A stretch of DNA of 41,462 nt, taken from contig JADFZT010000039.1 of NCBI GenBank assembly GCA_015232395.1, positions 1 through 41,462 on the forward strand, written 5' to 3'. The first letter of the stretch is position 1. Each line of letters begins with the position of its first letter. Source of the stretch: Magnetococcales bacterium (GTDB taxonomy: Bacteria > Pseudomonadota > Magnetococcia > Magnetococcales > JADFZT01). The notes beneath the pieces were generated by a model that was not told the origin of the DNA, did no database searches, and was given only the letters and a program-made list of their open reading frames with translations. The position numbers and the translations under genes are program-made. Below, in pieces: positions 17,500-26,812 of this stretch.

Positions 17500-17684
17500 C
17501 CCCACTCCTCCAGCCAGCTTCATGAATACGCGCCACCATCTCCATGTATCGATTCCCCAAACCAAAATGATTTTTTCACGCAACCCATAAATTCATTTTT
17601 ACTGGTTATGGGTCGGCTGACAACCTCTTTTGAACATCCCCAACTTCAAAAAACATCCCGACACCCGAACCTTTGCGGAGAAAC

Positions 17685-20666
17685 TCAACCAGTGTGCTCT
17701 TTCAAAAAAGCCACCAGGGATTCATCAATGGGGGCATAGATCTCCCGAAGCTGGGCCAAAGCGTTGTCGGCTGCGGACCAATCCGTCGCCCGAATCGAGC
17801 GGTGGAGCTGGCGGGCGGGTTCCTTGAGCTGGGGAAAGAGCACGTTGGCCATGCTCCCTTTGAGCACATGGGCCTTGGCCCGGGCGGTGCCCTGATCCCG
17901 GACAGTGAGATCCTGCTCCAGGCTGTTCATCAGATCGGGAAGCTGATCATGAATCACCCCGACCACCTCCAGATGGTTTTCCTTGGGGAGCCCCATGGTT
18001 TCCAGGGCGACGACCAGATTCAAGGGGGCGGGGGCAGAGGGGTCAGCCGAAGTAAGAGAGGAGGTGTCGGGAAGAGCCAGAGGCTCTTTAAGGCCGGAAG
18101 CGGTGGGAAAAAACCGCTCCAACATGGCCAGGAGATTGGCCATGGTGACGGGCTTGGCCAAAAAGGCGTTCATTCCGGCACACGCACAGGCGTTGCGGCC
18201 CGCCTCGGTGATATCCGCCGTAAAGGCCACCACCGGCACCGGCGCCAACCCCTGGGCCAACTCCCACTCCCGGATGGCGCGGGTGGCCTGGATGCCATCC
18301 ATCACCGGCATCTGGCAATCCATGAATATCAGATCGAAATCCCGCTGCTGACTCGCTTCCATGGCGAGCAGACCATCGGTAGCGGTCTCCACCAGCTCCG
18401 CACTACACCCCAGTCTGACCAGCATGCCCCGGGCTACCTTGAGGTTGGCGGTCTGATCATCCACCAGCAGGATGCAGGCTTGAGCCCAGGGACGGGGCGC
18501 CTCGCTCCCTGGTGTGGTCGCCGCAGTCGTCGCCGTCGCCACTGCTCCCGAAAGTTTGGGCGCCTCCCGGGTCGGGGGTTTATCTTTGGATTTGCCCTTG
18601 GACTTACCTTTGGATTTGCCCTTGGATTTACCCTTGGATTTGCCTGAAGATTCATCCGGGAGCTTGGCCGGGGTGCTGGTGGATGATGGGGCGGTGGATG
18701 ACTCCCCAATCGCCAGAAACGTCTCACCACCAGGTCGCGCCTGAACCATGGCCGCATAGAGCTGATCGACGCTGAAGGGCTTTTGCAGACAGATGGCCGA
18801 ACCGGGCAGTCCGGCAGCCTGATCCCAACCCCGGTCCAGTCGATCCGTCAGAAGAATGAAGCGGGTGTGCTCGTCGGAAAAATCCCGCAACCGGGAAAGA
18901 TCCAGGCTCCCCTCCTCTCCGGGTCGCAGGTTGAAGATCACCATATGATAGGGACGCCCGGCATTGACCGCTTCCTGGAGAACACTCCAGGCGGTACCGG
19001 GCTCTTCCACATGGCCGAAACGGGTGCCCTTGGCGGAGAGAAAATTTTGCAGGAGGGCCAGCTGCAATCCGGTGCTGGCCACCACCATCACCCGCATCCC
19101 CCTGAGCGCGGTCTGATCGGGTCCGGGGACCGATATTTGCTCCTCCAGCTGGACGGTAAAATAGAAGCAGCTGCCCGAGTCGGTATAGGGGTTGTCGTCC
19201 ACGCCGATCTCTCCCCCCATCATTGTCACCAGATGGCGACAGATGGAGAGCCCCAGCCCCGTACCACCAAACTCCCGGGTGGCGCTGTTGTCCACCTGGG
19301 TAAAACGCTCAAAAATGGTGTCCTGTTGAGCCTGGGGGATGCCCGGGCCGGTATCGCGCACCTCAAAGAGAAACTCCTTCCCCCGCTCCAAACGACACAC
19401 CGGCCCACCATAAAGCTCCACCACCCCCCCCTCGGGGGTAAACTTGATGGCGTTGCCGATGAGGTTGGTAAAGACCTGGGCCATGCGGTTGGGATCCCCC
19501 CGCAGGTTCAGAGGCAGCTCGGTGGGCACAAAAACCGTCAGCTCCACCCCCTTGGCGTGGGCCATGGGGGCCAAAGTCATGGCCACTTCGTCCAGAAGCT
19601 CCCGGAGATCAAAATCGACGATATCCAGGGAGAGCTGCCCCGCCTCGATCCGGGACCAGTCGAGAATGTCGTTGATGAGCACCAACAGCCGCTTGCCGGA
19701 GCTGAAGGCAAGCTGTAGATATTCCCGAAAACGGGGTTCCAGGGGGGCCTCCTGGAGGAGTTCCATCATGCCGAGAACGACATTCAGGGGGGTGCGGATT
19801 TCGTGGCTCATGGTGGCCAGAAAAGCGCTTTTGGCCTGGTTGGCGGCCAGGGCATCATCCCGGGCCACAGCCAGATCCCGGGTGCGCTGACGGACGGTCT
19901 CTTCCAGCTGATTTTGTTGGCGAATCAGCTCTTCCTCCGCCTCCTTGCGCCGGGAAATGTCGGTCTGGATAGTGATAAACTGATAGGGTTTGCCCGACTC
20001 ATCCAGGAAGGGGACGATGGTGGATTCCTGCCAGTAGAGGCCACCATCCTTGCGGCGGTTGCTGAAGCTGCCGTGCCACACCTCCCCCCCCAGCACCGTG
20101 CGCCAAAGCTTGTCAAAATAGGCCTGGGAGTGACGCCCGGAATTGAGCACCCGGTGATCCTTGCCGAGGATATCGTCCAGACTGTATTGGCTCACTTCCT
20201 GAAACTTGTCGTTGATGTAGACGATGCGACCTTTTGCATCGGAAATGGAGACGATGGCGTGCTGGTTGAGGGCGAAGAGCAGGCGCTCCTGCTTGGCCAA
20301 GGATTCCCGCAGCTCCCGGGTGGCGTCGTTCACCCGCTTGGCCAGGTCCAGATTGGAGCGGCGCAGGGTCTCCTCCATCTCCCGATTGCGGACCACCGCC
20401 GGAACCCATTTCAGCAGTCCCAACGCCAGACAGACAAATCCCGGAAAGTTACCCAGAATCTCTTCCAAAATTTCGAAGGGCTGAAAAAAAGCAAATTCGT
20501 CGAGGACATCAAAAATCCGCCCCAGACAGAGGAAGGCAAAGCCCGCCAGGATCAGATACCAACCCGGCTGCTCCTTAAGCCCGGAACGCCAGCTCATGGG
20601 GAGCAGAAAGCCCAGGGTGGCCATGAGGGCGATCGCTACGAAGGATTCGAGAAAAAGGTCGATCAT
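17685..20666 (-). CDS. hybrid histidine kinase with PAS, two receiver domains and Hpt
   Basis: A 993-residue sensor. Order: three membrane segments (about 4-25, 35-53, 73-92); coiled coil; PAS with C-terminal PAC (about 125-245, Q-T-D-I-S-R-R); HisKA with phospho-His H288 in S-H-E-I-R-T-P-L-N; HATPase with N-box G-N-A-I-K-F (404-409) and G-G-T-G-L-G-L-S (about 468-475); a receiver-like domain (523-645) with N579 where the phospho-Asp should be; a low-complexity Gly-Lys-Ser linker; an intact receiver (D783 in F-M-D-C-Q-M-P, K838); and Hpt with H933 in A-H-V-L-K-G-S. The phosphate can go H288 to D783 to H933 and then to an outside regulator not identified here. It is divergent from yejE, with repeats in between. 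Confidence 0.9.
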   Translation of the reverse strand: MIDLFLESFVAIALMATLGFLLPMSWRSGLKEQPGWYLILAGFAFLCLGRIFDVLDEFAFFQPFEILEEILGNFPGFVCLALGLLKWVPAVVRNREMEETLRRSNLDLAKRVNDATRELRESLAKQERLLFALNQHAIVSISDAKGRIVYINDKFQEVSQYSLDDILGKDHRVLNSGRHSQAYFDKLWRTVLGGEVWHGSFSNRRKDGGLYWQESTIVPFLDESGKPYQFITIQTDISRRKEAEEELIRQQNQLEETVRQRTRDLAVARDDALAANQAKSAFLATMSHEIRTPLNVVLGMMELLQEAPLEPRFREYLQLAFSSGKRLLVLINDILDWSRIEAGQLSLDIVDFDLRELLDEVAMTLAPMAHAKGVELTVFVPTELPLNLRGDPNRMAQVFTNLIGNAIKFTPEGGVVELYGGPVCRLERGKEFLFEVRDTGPGIPQAQQDTIFERFTQVDNSATREFGGTGLGLSICRHLVTMMGGEIGVDDNPYTDSGSCFYFTVQLEEQISVPGPDQTALRGMRVMVVASTGLQLALLQNFLSAKGTRFGHVEEPGTAWSVLQEAVNAGRPYHMVIFNLRPGEEGSLDLSRLRDFSDEHTRFILLTDRLDRGWDQAAGLPGSAICLQKPFSVDQLYAAMVQARPGGETFLAIGESSTAPSSTSTPAKLPDESSGKSKGKSKGKSKGKSKGKSKDKPPTREAPKLSGAVATATTAATTPGSEAPRPWAQACILLVDDQTANLKVARGMLVRLGCSAELVETATDGLLAMEASQQRDFDLIFMDCQMPVMDGIQATRAIREWELAQGLAPVPVVAFTADITEAGRNACACAGMNAFLAKPVTMANLLAMLERFFPTASGLKEPLALPDTSSLTSADPSAPAPLNLVVALETMGLPKENHLEVVGVIHDQLPDLMNSLEQDLTVRDQGTARAKAHVLKGSMANVLFPQLKEPARQLHRSIRATDWSAADNALAQLREIYAPIDESLVAFLKEHTG
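18579..18644 (-). repeat. in-frame 12-bp tandem repeat (Gly-Lys-Ser-Lys linker)
   Basis: Five and a half copies of a 12-bp unit encode (Gly-Lys-Ser-Lys)n, residues 675-696 of the hybrid kinase, between the degenerate receiver and the intact receiver. Because the unit is a multiple of three, copy-number change would alter linker length and charge without a frameshift. Confidence 0.85.
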
Positions 20667-20935
20667 ATGATGTGCTTCCCGGCGTCCCCCCCGGACTGAA
20701 CCACGATTTTAATGAAGTGCCCCGTCATAAAGCCCATTTCCCATCATGACATGAGCCGAATATGGCACCAACCTGGCCGATCTGGCGTAATCTGGCCAAT
20801 CTGGCGCAATCTGGCCAATCTGGCGCCAACCGACCTCTATCAAAATACCCACTTGGAATAAATAGAACGCAAACCGATATTTTATAACCCAAACCGGTTG
20901 CCGCAAGGGAGGGAATTGGCTTAACCTGCACCGGT
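20667..20935. promoter_or_regulatory. divergent control region (hybrid kinase / yejE)
   Basis: A 269-base region from which both the kinase (minus) and yejE (plus) must be transcribed. It holds the 19-bp tandem repeats at 20773-20829 and, nearer yejE, an AT-rich patch around 20850-20890 that could contain a plus-strand -10 element. No -35/-10 pair with good spacing stands out. An AGGGAGGG run lies some 20 bases before the yejE ATG, too far for a normal ribosome-binding site. Confidence 0.4.
20773..20829. repeat. three 19-bp tandem repeats (operator-like)
   Basis: Three contiguous copies of CTGGCCRATCTGGCGYAAT at 20773-20791, 20792-20810 and 20811-20829 (the last diverging at its end). Each copy is itself two related 9-10-bp halves (CTGGCCAAT and CTGGCGCAAT), giving about six near-identical half-sites spaced roughly one helical turn apart, in the middle of a divergent promoter region. 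This phasing suits cooperative binding of a regulator on one face of the helix, but a neutral minisatellite cannot be excluded. Confidence 0.7.
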
Positions 20936-21967
20936 ATGAAACTCTGGAAACCATCCCCCCTGATCCGCCGCCGGTGGCGTCGATTCAAAGCCCATCGACG
21001 CGGCTACCTCTCCCTGTGGCTTTTCGTCGCCCTGTTCGGACTTTCCCTGGGCGCTGAACTCATTTCCAACGATAAACCCCTGCTGGTTCACTTCCAAGGA
21101 ACCTTTTATTTTCCTTTATGGAATACCTATCCCGAGACCACCTTTGGTGGGGACTTCGAAACCGAGGCGGATTATAAGGATCCCTATCTGACAGAGATCC
21201 TCAACGCTGGAGAAAACTGGCTGATCTTTCCCCTGAACCCCCATAGTTTTGATACCATCAACACCGAACTCAGCCAGCCCGCCCCTTCCGCCCCTGATGG
21301 ACAAAATTATCTCGGTACCGACGACCGCGCCCGGGATGTGTTGGCCCGATTGATCTACGGCTTTCGCCTGTCGGTGCTCTTTGCCTTGGGCCTGACCATC
21401 ATCGGCGTCGCCATGGGTATCGTGGCCGGGGCGGTACAGGGCTATTTTGGTGGCCGCACCGATCTTTTTCTCCAACGCTTTATCGAAATTTGGGGATCGA
21501 TGCCGGAGCTTTATCTGCTGATCATCTTTGCCGGTATCTTCAACCCCAGCGTCTTGCTGCTGATCATTCTACTCTCATTGTTCGGTTGGATGGGACTGGC
21601 AGATTACGTTAGAGCTGAATTTTTACGTGCCCGTAACCAAATCTACGTCAAAGCGGCCCGGGCGATGGGTGTGGGGGATCGCACCATCATGTTTCGACAC
21701 CTGCTCCCCAACGCCATGACCCCGGTGATCACTTTTCTGCCGTTTCGCATCTCAGGGGCGATCTTAGCACTCACCAGCCTCGATTTTTTGGGCCTGGGCG
21801 TGCCTCCCTCCACCCCTAGCCTGGGAGAGCTGCTCCGCCAGGGCAAGGCCAACATCGAAGCGTGGTGGCTCTCTCTCTCCACCTTTGTGGTGCTGGTGGT
21901 GATGCTGCTGCTGCTCAATTTTATCGGCGAAGCCCTGCGGGATGCCTTGGACCCCAGGAAGGAATAG
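20936..21967 (+). CDS. yejE: peptide/microcin ABC transporter permease YejE
   Basis: A 343-residue inner-membrane permease of the OppC/YejE family. YejE traits are the long periplasmic insert after the first helix with A-E-L-I-S-N-D-K-P-L, Y-P-E-T-T-F-G-G-D-F and a T-E-A-D-Y-K-D-P stretch, then L-G-T-D-D-R-A-R-D-V-L-A-R-L-I-Y-G-F-R and five further helices. The cytoplasmic EAA loop (A-A-R-A-M-G-V-G about 240-247) contacts the ATPase. YejABEF imports short peptides and, in enterobacteria, microcin C. Here yejA (binding protein) and yejB (second permease) are not upstream; they must lie elsewhere if the system works. Confidence 0.85.
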   Translation: MKLWKPSPLIRRRWRRFKAHRRGYLSLWLFVALFGLSLGAELISNDKPLLVHFQGTFYFPLWNTYPETTFGGDFETEADYKDPYLTEILNAGENWLIFPLNPHSFDTINTELSQPAPSAPDGQNYLGTDDRARDVLARLIYGFRLSVLFALGLTIIGVAMGIVAGAVQGYFGGRTDLFLQRFIEIWGSMPELYLLIIFAGIFNPSVLLLIILLSLFGWMGLADYVRAEFLRARNQIYVKAARAMGVGDRTIMFRHLLPNAMTPVITFLPFRISGAILALTSLDFLGLGVPPSTPSLGELLRQGKANIEAWWLSLSTFVVLVVMLLLLNFIGEALRDALDPRKE

Positions 21968-21976
21968 AGAATCAGC

Positions 21977-23575
21977 ATGCCCCTTCTCCTCGACGTAAGG
22001 GATCTCTCCGTCACCTTTCACACCGAACTGGAAACAGTCGCAGCAGTGAAGGGCATTTCTCTGCAGCTGACTCCGGGAGAGACCCTGGCGGTGGTGGGGG
22101 AATCGGGAAGCGGCAAGACCGTCGCCGCTCTCTCCCTGCTGAGACTCCTGCCCCCCTCGGCCAAGATCACCGCCCGTTCCATCCAATTCGACAACCGAAA
22201 TATCGCTGATTTGGATGAGGAGGGGCTCCGCCGGCTCCGGGGCAACGACATCGCCATGGTGTTCCAGGAGCCCATGACCGCGCTGAATCCGGTCTATCCC
22301 ATTTTCCGACAGCTGGCAGAACCCCTCACTCTGCATCAGGGACTGGCATCGAAAGAGCTTCGGCAACGGGCGGTGGGGTTACTGGAGATGACCGGTATTC
22401 CGGATCCCGAAAGCCGCCTGGACAGCTTTCCCCATCAACTCTCCGGGGGACAGCGGCAGCGGGTGATGATCGCCATGGCCCTGGCCTGCCGCCCCAAGCT
22501 CCTGATTGCCGATGAACCCACCACGGCTCTTGATGTCACCATCCAGGCACAAATATTGACCCTGCTGAAAAAACTCCAGCAGGAGCTGGGCATGGCCATG
22601 CTGCTGATCACCCACGACCTGCCCATGGTGCGCCATGTGGCGGATCGGGTGGCGGTGATGCGGCTGGGGGAGGTGGTGGAGAGCGGGGCGACCCAAACGG
22701 TCTTCGATCATCCCCAGCACCCCTACACCCAAATGCTCCTCTCAAGCCTTCCCAACGCCAACCCACCGGAGCGGCCCCAGAAGAGCACCCCCCTCTATCA
22801 AGCCCGGAATGTGCGCTGCCATTTTCCCATCAAAAAGGGATTGTTCAAACGCACCGTCGGTCACATCAAAGCGGTCGATGGGGTGAGCCTCACCTTGCGC
22901 CGGGGAGAGACCGTCGGGGTGGTGGGAGAGTCGGGCAGCGGCAAAACCACCCTGGGTGAAGCCCTTCTGCGTCTGAACGACAGCCAAGGGGAGCTGCTGT
23001 TTGACCGGCAGGATCTCATCACCGTCAAACGGGGGGCTCTGCGTGCCCTGCGTCGGCGCATTCAGGTGGTCTTCCAGGATCCTTTTTCCTCCCTCTCCCC
23101 CCGGCTTACCATTCGGGAAATCATGGAAGAGGGGCTGCTGGTGCATGGCTTGGAACCGAACCTGGAAGCCCGAAACCTGCGCATCGACCGGATATTGACC
23201 GAGGTGGGACTCTCCGGGGAGATTGGGGAGCGCTATCCCCATCAATTTTCCGGGGGGCAGCGCCAGCGCATCGCCATTGCCCGGGCCATGGTGTTGGAAC
23301 CGGAACTGCTGGTGCTGGACGAACCCACCAGCGCCCTGGATCTCTCGGTCCAGGCCCAAATATTGACCTTGCTGGGCAACCTGCAAAAAAGCCATCACCT
23401 GGCCTATCTCTTCATCTCCCATGATCTCAGGGTGATCCGGGCGCTCTCCCATGAGGTACTGGTGATGCACAACGGTCAAGTGGTGGAGCACGGCCCCACC
23501 CGGGAGCTGTTCGACTCCCCCCAACACCCCTACACCCGGAGGCTCCTGTCAGCCGCCCTTGATCTATCCGCCTGA
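21977..23575 (+). CDS. yejF: ABC transporter double ATPase YejF
   Basis: A 532-residue protein with two fused OppD/OppF-type ATPase halves. Each half has Walker A G-E-S-G-S-G-K-T (about 41-48 and 317-324), a signature (L-S-G-G-Q-R-Q-R and F-S-G-G-Q-R-Q-R) and Walker B (L-I-A-D-E-P-T and L-V-L-D-E-P-T). It powers peptide uptake with YejE, whose stop lies nine bases before this ATG. Both halves keep all motifs, so both sites should hydrolyse ATP. Fused ATPases are normal for Yej. The gene is followed by 204 bases without a gene before pgi. Confidence 0.9.
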   Translation: MPLLLDVRDLSVTFHTELETVAAVKGISLQLTPGETLAVVGESGSGKTVAALSLLRLLPPSAKITARSIQFDNRNIADLDEEGLRRLRGNDIAMVFQEPMTALNPVYPIFRQLAEPLTLHQGLASKELRQRAVGLLEMTGIPDPESRLDSFPHQLSGGQRQRVMIAMALACRPKLLIADEPTTALDVTIQAQILTLLKKLQQELGMAMLLITHDLPMVRHVADRVAVMRLGEVVESGATQTVFDHPQHPYTQMLLSSLPNANPPERPQKSTPLYQARNVRCHFPIKKGLFKRTVGHIKAVDGVSLTLRRGETVGVVGESGSGKTTLGEALLRLNDSQGELLFDRQDLITVKRGALRALRRRIQVVFQDPFSSLSPRLTIREIMEEGLLVHGLEPNLEARNLRIDRILTEVGLSGEIGERYPHQFSGGQRQRIAIARAMVLEPELLVLDEPTSALDLSVQAQILTLLGNLQKSHHLAYLFISHDLRVIRALSHEVLVMHNGQVVEHGPTRELFDSPQHPYTRRLLSAALDLSA

Positions 23576-23779
23576 GCCCCTTTTGGGTGGATCGATTCTC
23601 TCCTGTTGGATAAACAGCTGCCAGGGATGAATGAAACCAGGCCACAAAAGGCTTAAACCCGCTTTTTTGCTTGACAAAACAGCCCCCTGCTGCGTTCATG
23701 AACAGGCAGGAGCAAGGGGCCAAAATCGGCTGTAACAGGCTCTTCAATCAATCAGACCACTCCCTTCAAGGCGATCATC

Positions 23780-25486
23780 ATGAAACAGGGTAAAAAAGCA
23801 CTCCGGAAGATGGAGCAAACCGGCAAACCGCTGCAAAAAACCGCAGAGTGGATCGCCCTTGAAAACCATTACGATAAAATCCGGGATATCCATCTGCGGG
23901 ATCTCTTTGACAAGGATCCGGAACGGTTCAGCCGTTTTTCCCGTTCCTTCCCCGGATTTTTGGTGGATTTTTCCAAAAACCGCCTGAACAACAAAACCCT
24001 CTCCCTGCTGCTGGATCTGGCCAAGCGCGCCGGGGTGGAAAAAGCCCGGGACCTGATGTTCCAGGGGGCGGCCATCAACTGGACTGAAAAACGCCCGGCA
24101 CTCCATCCGGCCCTACGCAATCGCTCTGATTCGCCCATGGGTCCGAAGGATCAGGATGTGATGCCGGAAGTGACGGCCACCCTGGACCGGATGAAAGCTT
24201 TTGCTGAAGGTGTGCGCACCGGCAAGCTCAAGGGGAGCAGCGGCAAGCGTTTTCGCACGGTGGTCAATATCGGCATCGGTGGCTCCCATCTGGGTCCGGA
24301 GATGATCACCCGGGCGCTCCATTCCTATGGCCAACCCAAGCGGGGCAAAGGAATAGCAGTGCGCTTTTTGGCCAACATCGATCCCACCGCCTTCAAAGAA
24401 ACCGTTGAGGAACTCAATCCCCAGGAGACCCTTTTCATCGTCTCCTCCAAATCCTTCACCACCACCGAAACCCTGACCAATGCCCGCTCTGCCTGGGAGT
24501 GGGCGGAAAAGAGCCTGGGGGAAAAGACCGGTCACCATTTTGCCGGAGTAACCGCCCAAGTGGAACGCGCCCGGGAGTGGGGTATCGATCCGGAGCGGGT
24601 TTTCCCCCTCTGGGAATGGGTTGGAGGGCGCTACTCCTGGGCCTCGGCCATCGGTCTGTGTGTCGCCTGCCGCATCGGTTTTGACCATTTCGAAGAGCTG
24701 CTGCAAGGGGCCCACGAGATGGACCGCCACTTCCAGGAGGCCCCCCTGGAAGAAAATATTCCGGTGCTCATGGCCATGATCGGTATCTGGTACCGCAATT
24801 TTTTCAACACCCAGACCCAGGCCATCCTCCCCTACAGCCACGCCCTGGGTGCCTTTCCGGCCTTTGTGCAGCAGCTGGATATGGAATCCAACGGCAAGTC
24901 CATTGACCTCAACGGCGAGCGGGTCCGCTATCAGACCGGTCCCGTCGTCTGGGGGGAGAGCGGCACCTTGAATCAGCACTCCTTTTTTCAGCTGCTCCAC
25001 CAGGGCAAATTCCTGGTGCCAGCTGACTTTATCGGCTTTGTGGAGCCTCTGGAGGAAGCTTCGGAGTCACATGGGGAGCTGATGGCCCACTTTTTTGCCC
25101 AGAGTCAGGCCTTGATGCTGGGTCGCAATCCCAAGGAGGTCAAAAAGGATCTCCTGGCCCGGGAGATGTCCCCCAAGGAGATCGCTCCCCTCCTCCCCCA
25201 TCGCACCTTCCGAGGCAATCGGCCCTCCACCACCCTGCTCATCGACCAGCTCACCCCGCGCAATCTGGGGGCTCTGATCGCCCTTTATGAGATGAAGGTG
25301 TTTGTTCAGGGAATCATCTGGCGGATCAACAGCTTTGATCAGTGGGGGGTTGAACTAGGCAAGCAGCTGGCTGAAAAAATTCTCAATGAGGGGAGCTTGG
25401 TAGCGAACAACGGCGGGGCCGATCTCTCCCATCACGACCCCTCGACCCGGGGATTGCTGCAACATTTTGCCCAGCACCTGGAATAG
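23780..25486 (+). CDS. pgi: glucose-6-phosphate isomerase
   Basis: A 568-residue protein of the Pgi family, which interconverts glucose-6-phosphate and fructose-6-phosphate in glycolysis and gluconeogenesis. It has V-N-I-G-I-G-G-S-H-L-G-P-E, the signature E-W-V-G-G-R-Y-S, the catalytic Glu in M-E-S-N-G-K-S (about 369), the ring-opening His in N-Q-H-S-F-F-Q-L-L-H-Q-G (about 400) and the C-terminal Lys in F-D-Q-W-G-V-E-L-G-K (about 527). Position G-T-N-G-Q-H of the enterobacterial enzyme reads G-T-L-N-Q-H here. Length is close to that of the long bacterial form. A weak AAGGCG precedes the ATG. It stands alone, with a MITE-like element just downstream. Confidence 0.95.
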   Translation: MKQGKKALRKMEQTGKPLQKTAEWIALENHYDKIRDIHLRDLFDKDPERFSRFSRSFPGFLVDFSKNRLNNKTLSLLLDLAKRAGVEKARDLMFQGAAINWTEKRPALHPALRNRSDSPMGPKDQDVMPEVTATLDRMKAFAEGVRTGKLKGSSGKRFRTVVNIGIGGSHLGPEMITRALHSYGQPKRGKGIAVRFLANIDPTAFKETVEELNPQETLFIVSSKSFTTTETLTNARSAWEWAEKSLGEKTGHHFAGVTAQVERAREWGIDPERVFPLWEWVGGRYSWASAIGLCVACRIGFDHFEELLQGAHEMDRHFQEAPLEENIPVLMAMIGIWYRNFFNTQTQAILPYSHALGAFPAFVQQLDMESNGKSIDLNGERVRYQTGPVVWGESGTLNQHSFFQLLHQGKFLVPADFIGFVEPLEEASESHGELMAHFFAQSQALMLGRNPKEVKKDLLAREMSPKEIAPLLPHRTFRGNRPSTTLLIDQLTPRNLGALIALYEMKVFVQGIIWRINSFDQWGVELGKQLAEKILNEGSLVANNGGADLSHHDPSTRGLLQHFAQHLE

Positions 25487-25522
25487 AGCAGTTCTATCTC
25501 AAAATTGGATACTCTTCCCTGA

Positions 25523-25677
25523 CTCGTCATCCCCGCGAAAGCGGGGATCCAGGGAGGTCCAAATGGCCCTTAAGAAAAAATCAAATCCTCTGAAAGCCCG
25601 TAACTTTGCAGAAAGTTACAGAAGGTTTGGGAAGGTTCGTGCCAGACATCCTGGATTCCCGCTTTCGCGGGAATGAC
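25523..25677. repeat. MITE-like element with dRS3-type palindromic ends (copy 1)
   Basis: Two hairpins face each other: ATCCCCGCGAAAGCGGGGAT (25529-25548) and ATTCCCGCTTTCGCGGGAAT (25655-25674), with inverted flanks (CGTCAT...ATCCAGG and CCTGGATT...AATGAC). The 20-bp cores have the ATTCCC-N8-GGGAAT form of the dRS3 repeats known from Neisseria and other proteobacteria. Sequence just inside the ends matches the copy at 39037-39188 (TCCAGGGAGGT and TTCGTGCC), while the centre has diverged. No transposase is encoded. Confidence 0.85.
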
Positions 25678-25766
25678 AGCAAAAGGGTAACGGAATATGT
25701 CCAGTTTTTGATTGGAATGACTATAAACTTCCAAACCCTGGAAAACCCTGAGATTCCAAACCGTTC

Positions 25767-25796
25767 AAAAAAAAAGAGCCGCACTTAAAACGGCTC
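25767..25796 (-). terminator. Rho-independent terminator of the Hpt-like gene
   Basis: On the minus strand GAGCCG (25796-25791) pairs with CGGCTC (25781-25776) around a 9-nt loop, followed at once by nine T residues (25775-25767). It lies 30 bases beyond the stop of the gene at 25827, a textbook intrinsic terminator. Confidence 0.85.
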
Positions 25797-25826
25797 CCAA
25801 TCATTCATCCACCTTTCAGATCAGGC

Positions 25827-26234
25827 TCACCACTCCATAAGGAGCCCCTGAACGATCCGCTTGGTATTTTCACCATTCTGATCCATGGAAGGATCGAGAA
25901 TGGCGTGAATCTGACTTAAGGCTGCCAACGCGAGCCGAACGCTTCTGGCATCAAGCTGTCGCAACCCCTGGCAGGCCGGTTCCAAAACCCGCGCCACTTC
26001 CCCGGCCAACTCTTCCGCCTCATGGAAACCATGGCGGCCAACCATTTGGCCAAGCCCCTGCATGGCCCGGCAGGCCCGTTCCGTCAAATCCTGATCATCG
26101 GGGGCCTGTTCCAGGATCAAGAGCAAAAAATCCAACTCCTGCAAAAGCGACAATACATCACTCTCAACGACCCCCTTGGAAAAGCCCGGAGGCACCTTCA
26201 ACGCCTGTTTTCCCCTCAAAGGCAAGACATTCAT
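25827..26234 (-). CDS. Hpt-like helical protein lacking the phospho-histidine
   Basis: A 135-residue, all-helical protein. Its middle resembles a CheA P1/Hpt domain: E-R-A-C-R-A-M-Q-G-L-G sits where the family has R-A-A-H-T-L-K-G-S-A, followed by a G-F-H-E-A-E-E-L-A helix like G-F-E-E-I-A-E-L, and a final helix A-L-A-A-L-S-Q-I-H. The histidine is replaced by Arg and the Lys by Gln, so it should not be phosphorylated. If the reading is right, it may act as a scaffold or as an antagonist of phosphotransfer. A clear intrinsic terminator follows, so it is a one-gene or terminal-gene transcript. Family assignment is inference from pattern, not certain. Confidence 0.55.
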   Translation of the reverse strand: MNVLPLRGKQALKVPPGFSKGVVESDVLSLLQELDFLLLILEQAPDDQDLTERACRAMQGLGQMVGRHGFHEAEELAGEVARVLEPACQGLRQLDARSVRLALAALSQIHAILDPSMDQNGENTKRIVQGLLMEW

Positions 26235-26401
26235 GTGATTCCTTTCAACCTGTGCGCCCCCAATCCAAACCCGATTTGCAGCGTTTGTTTGGTAGGCAAC
26301 GGCTATGATACCCCTCTGATCCGTGATGGCTCATCCCAGCCCTACTCCACCGGCTGATCGACTTCCCCTGTCTGGATGAGTCCATCACGTTTACAAAAAC
26401 T

Positions 26402-26617
26402 TCATTCCGGCATTCTGGGAACCGGCAACCAATGGCTGGGATTTTCCATCCCTTTACCCAAGGCCACTCTGTTCCTGAACACCCCCTCCTGATCAAAGTG
26501 ACCGATCTCCACATCCTTGCCGTCGGTCACCAATACTTCCATTTCCACTTCCGGTGCATATCCCTTGATATCAATCCACAATCTTCCCAACACCTTGCGC
26601 AGCTTTTTGGTTTTCAT
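26402..26617 (-). CDS. DUF551-like small protein
   Basis: A 71-residue protein starting M-K-T-K-K-L-R-K. The pattern L-W-I-D-I-K near the start, then M-E-V-L-V-T-D-G-K and the ending H-W-L-P-V-P-R-M-P-E follow the DUF551 layout (W-I-S-V, E-V-L-V, then T-H-W-M-P-L-P-E-P-P), a small domain common in phages and prophage remnants. The function of the family is not known. The start is uncertain: there is no good ribosome-binding site before the ATG, and the frame stays open to 26746 upstream, but that part does not look coding. It may be a remnant of a mobile element. Confidence 0.6.
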   Translation of the reverse strand: MKTKKLRKVLGRLWIDIKGYAPEVEMEVLVTDGKDVEIGHFDQEGVFRNRVALGKGMENPSHWLPVPRMPE

Positions 26618-26812
26618 TTCAACTGATTCGTACCCCACAGACCTGTGCCGAGTACCCAACTCCCGAGTCTCCACACCATCGGTCCAGGAATACCCCCTGG
26701 TCCCGCTATCCATTATTTTTTCGTTTTTAAACACCTGCCCCCCCACCCCAACTCACTGACCCATTATCGACACCCCAGCCCCCGTCCAACTTCAAAATAG
26801 ATATTTAAAACA

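Noticed and set aside
23672-23705. TTGACA box upstream of pgi as a sigma-70 promoter
   Set aside because: The -35 word is perfect but no acceptable -10 word lies 16-18 bases downstream, so I do not call it.
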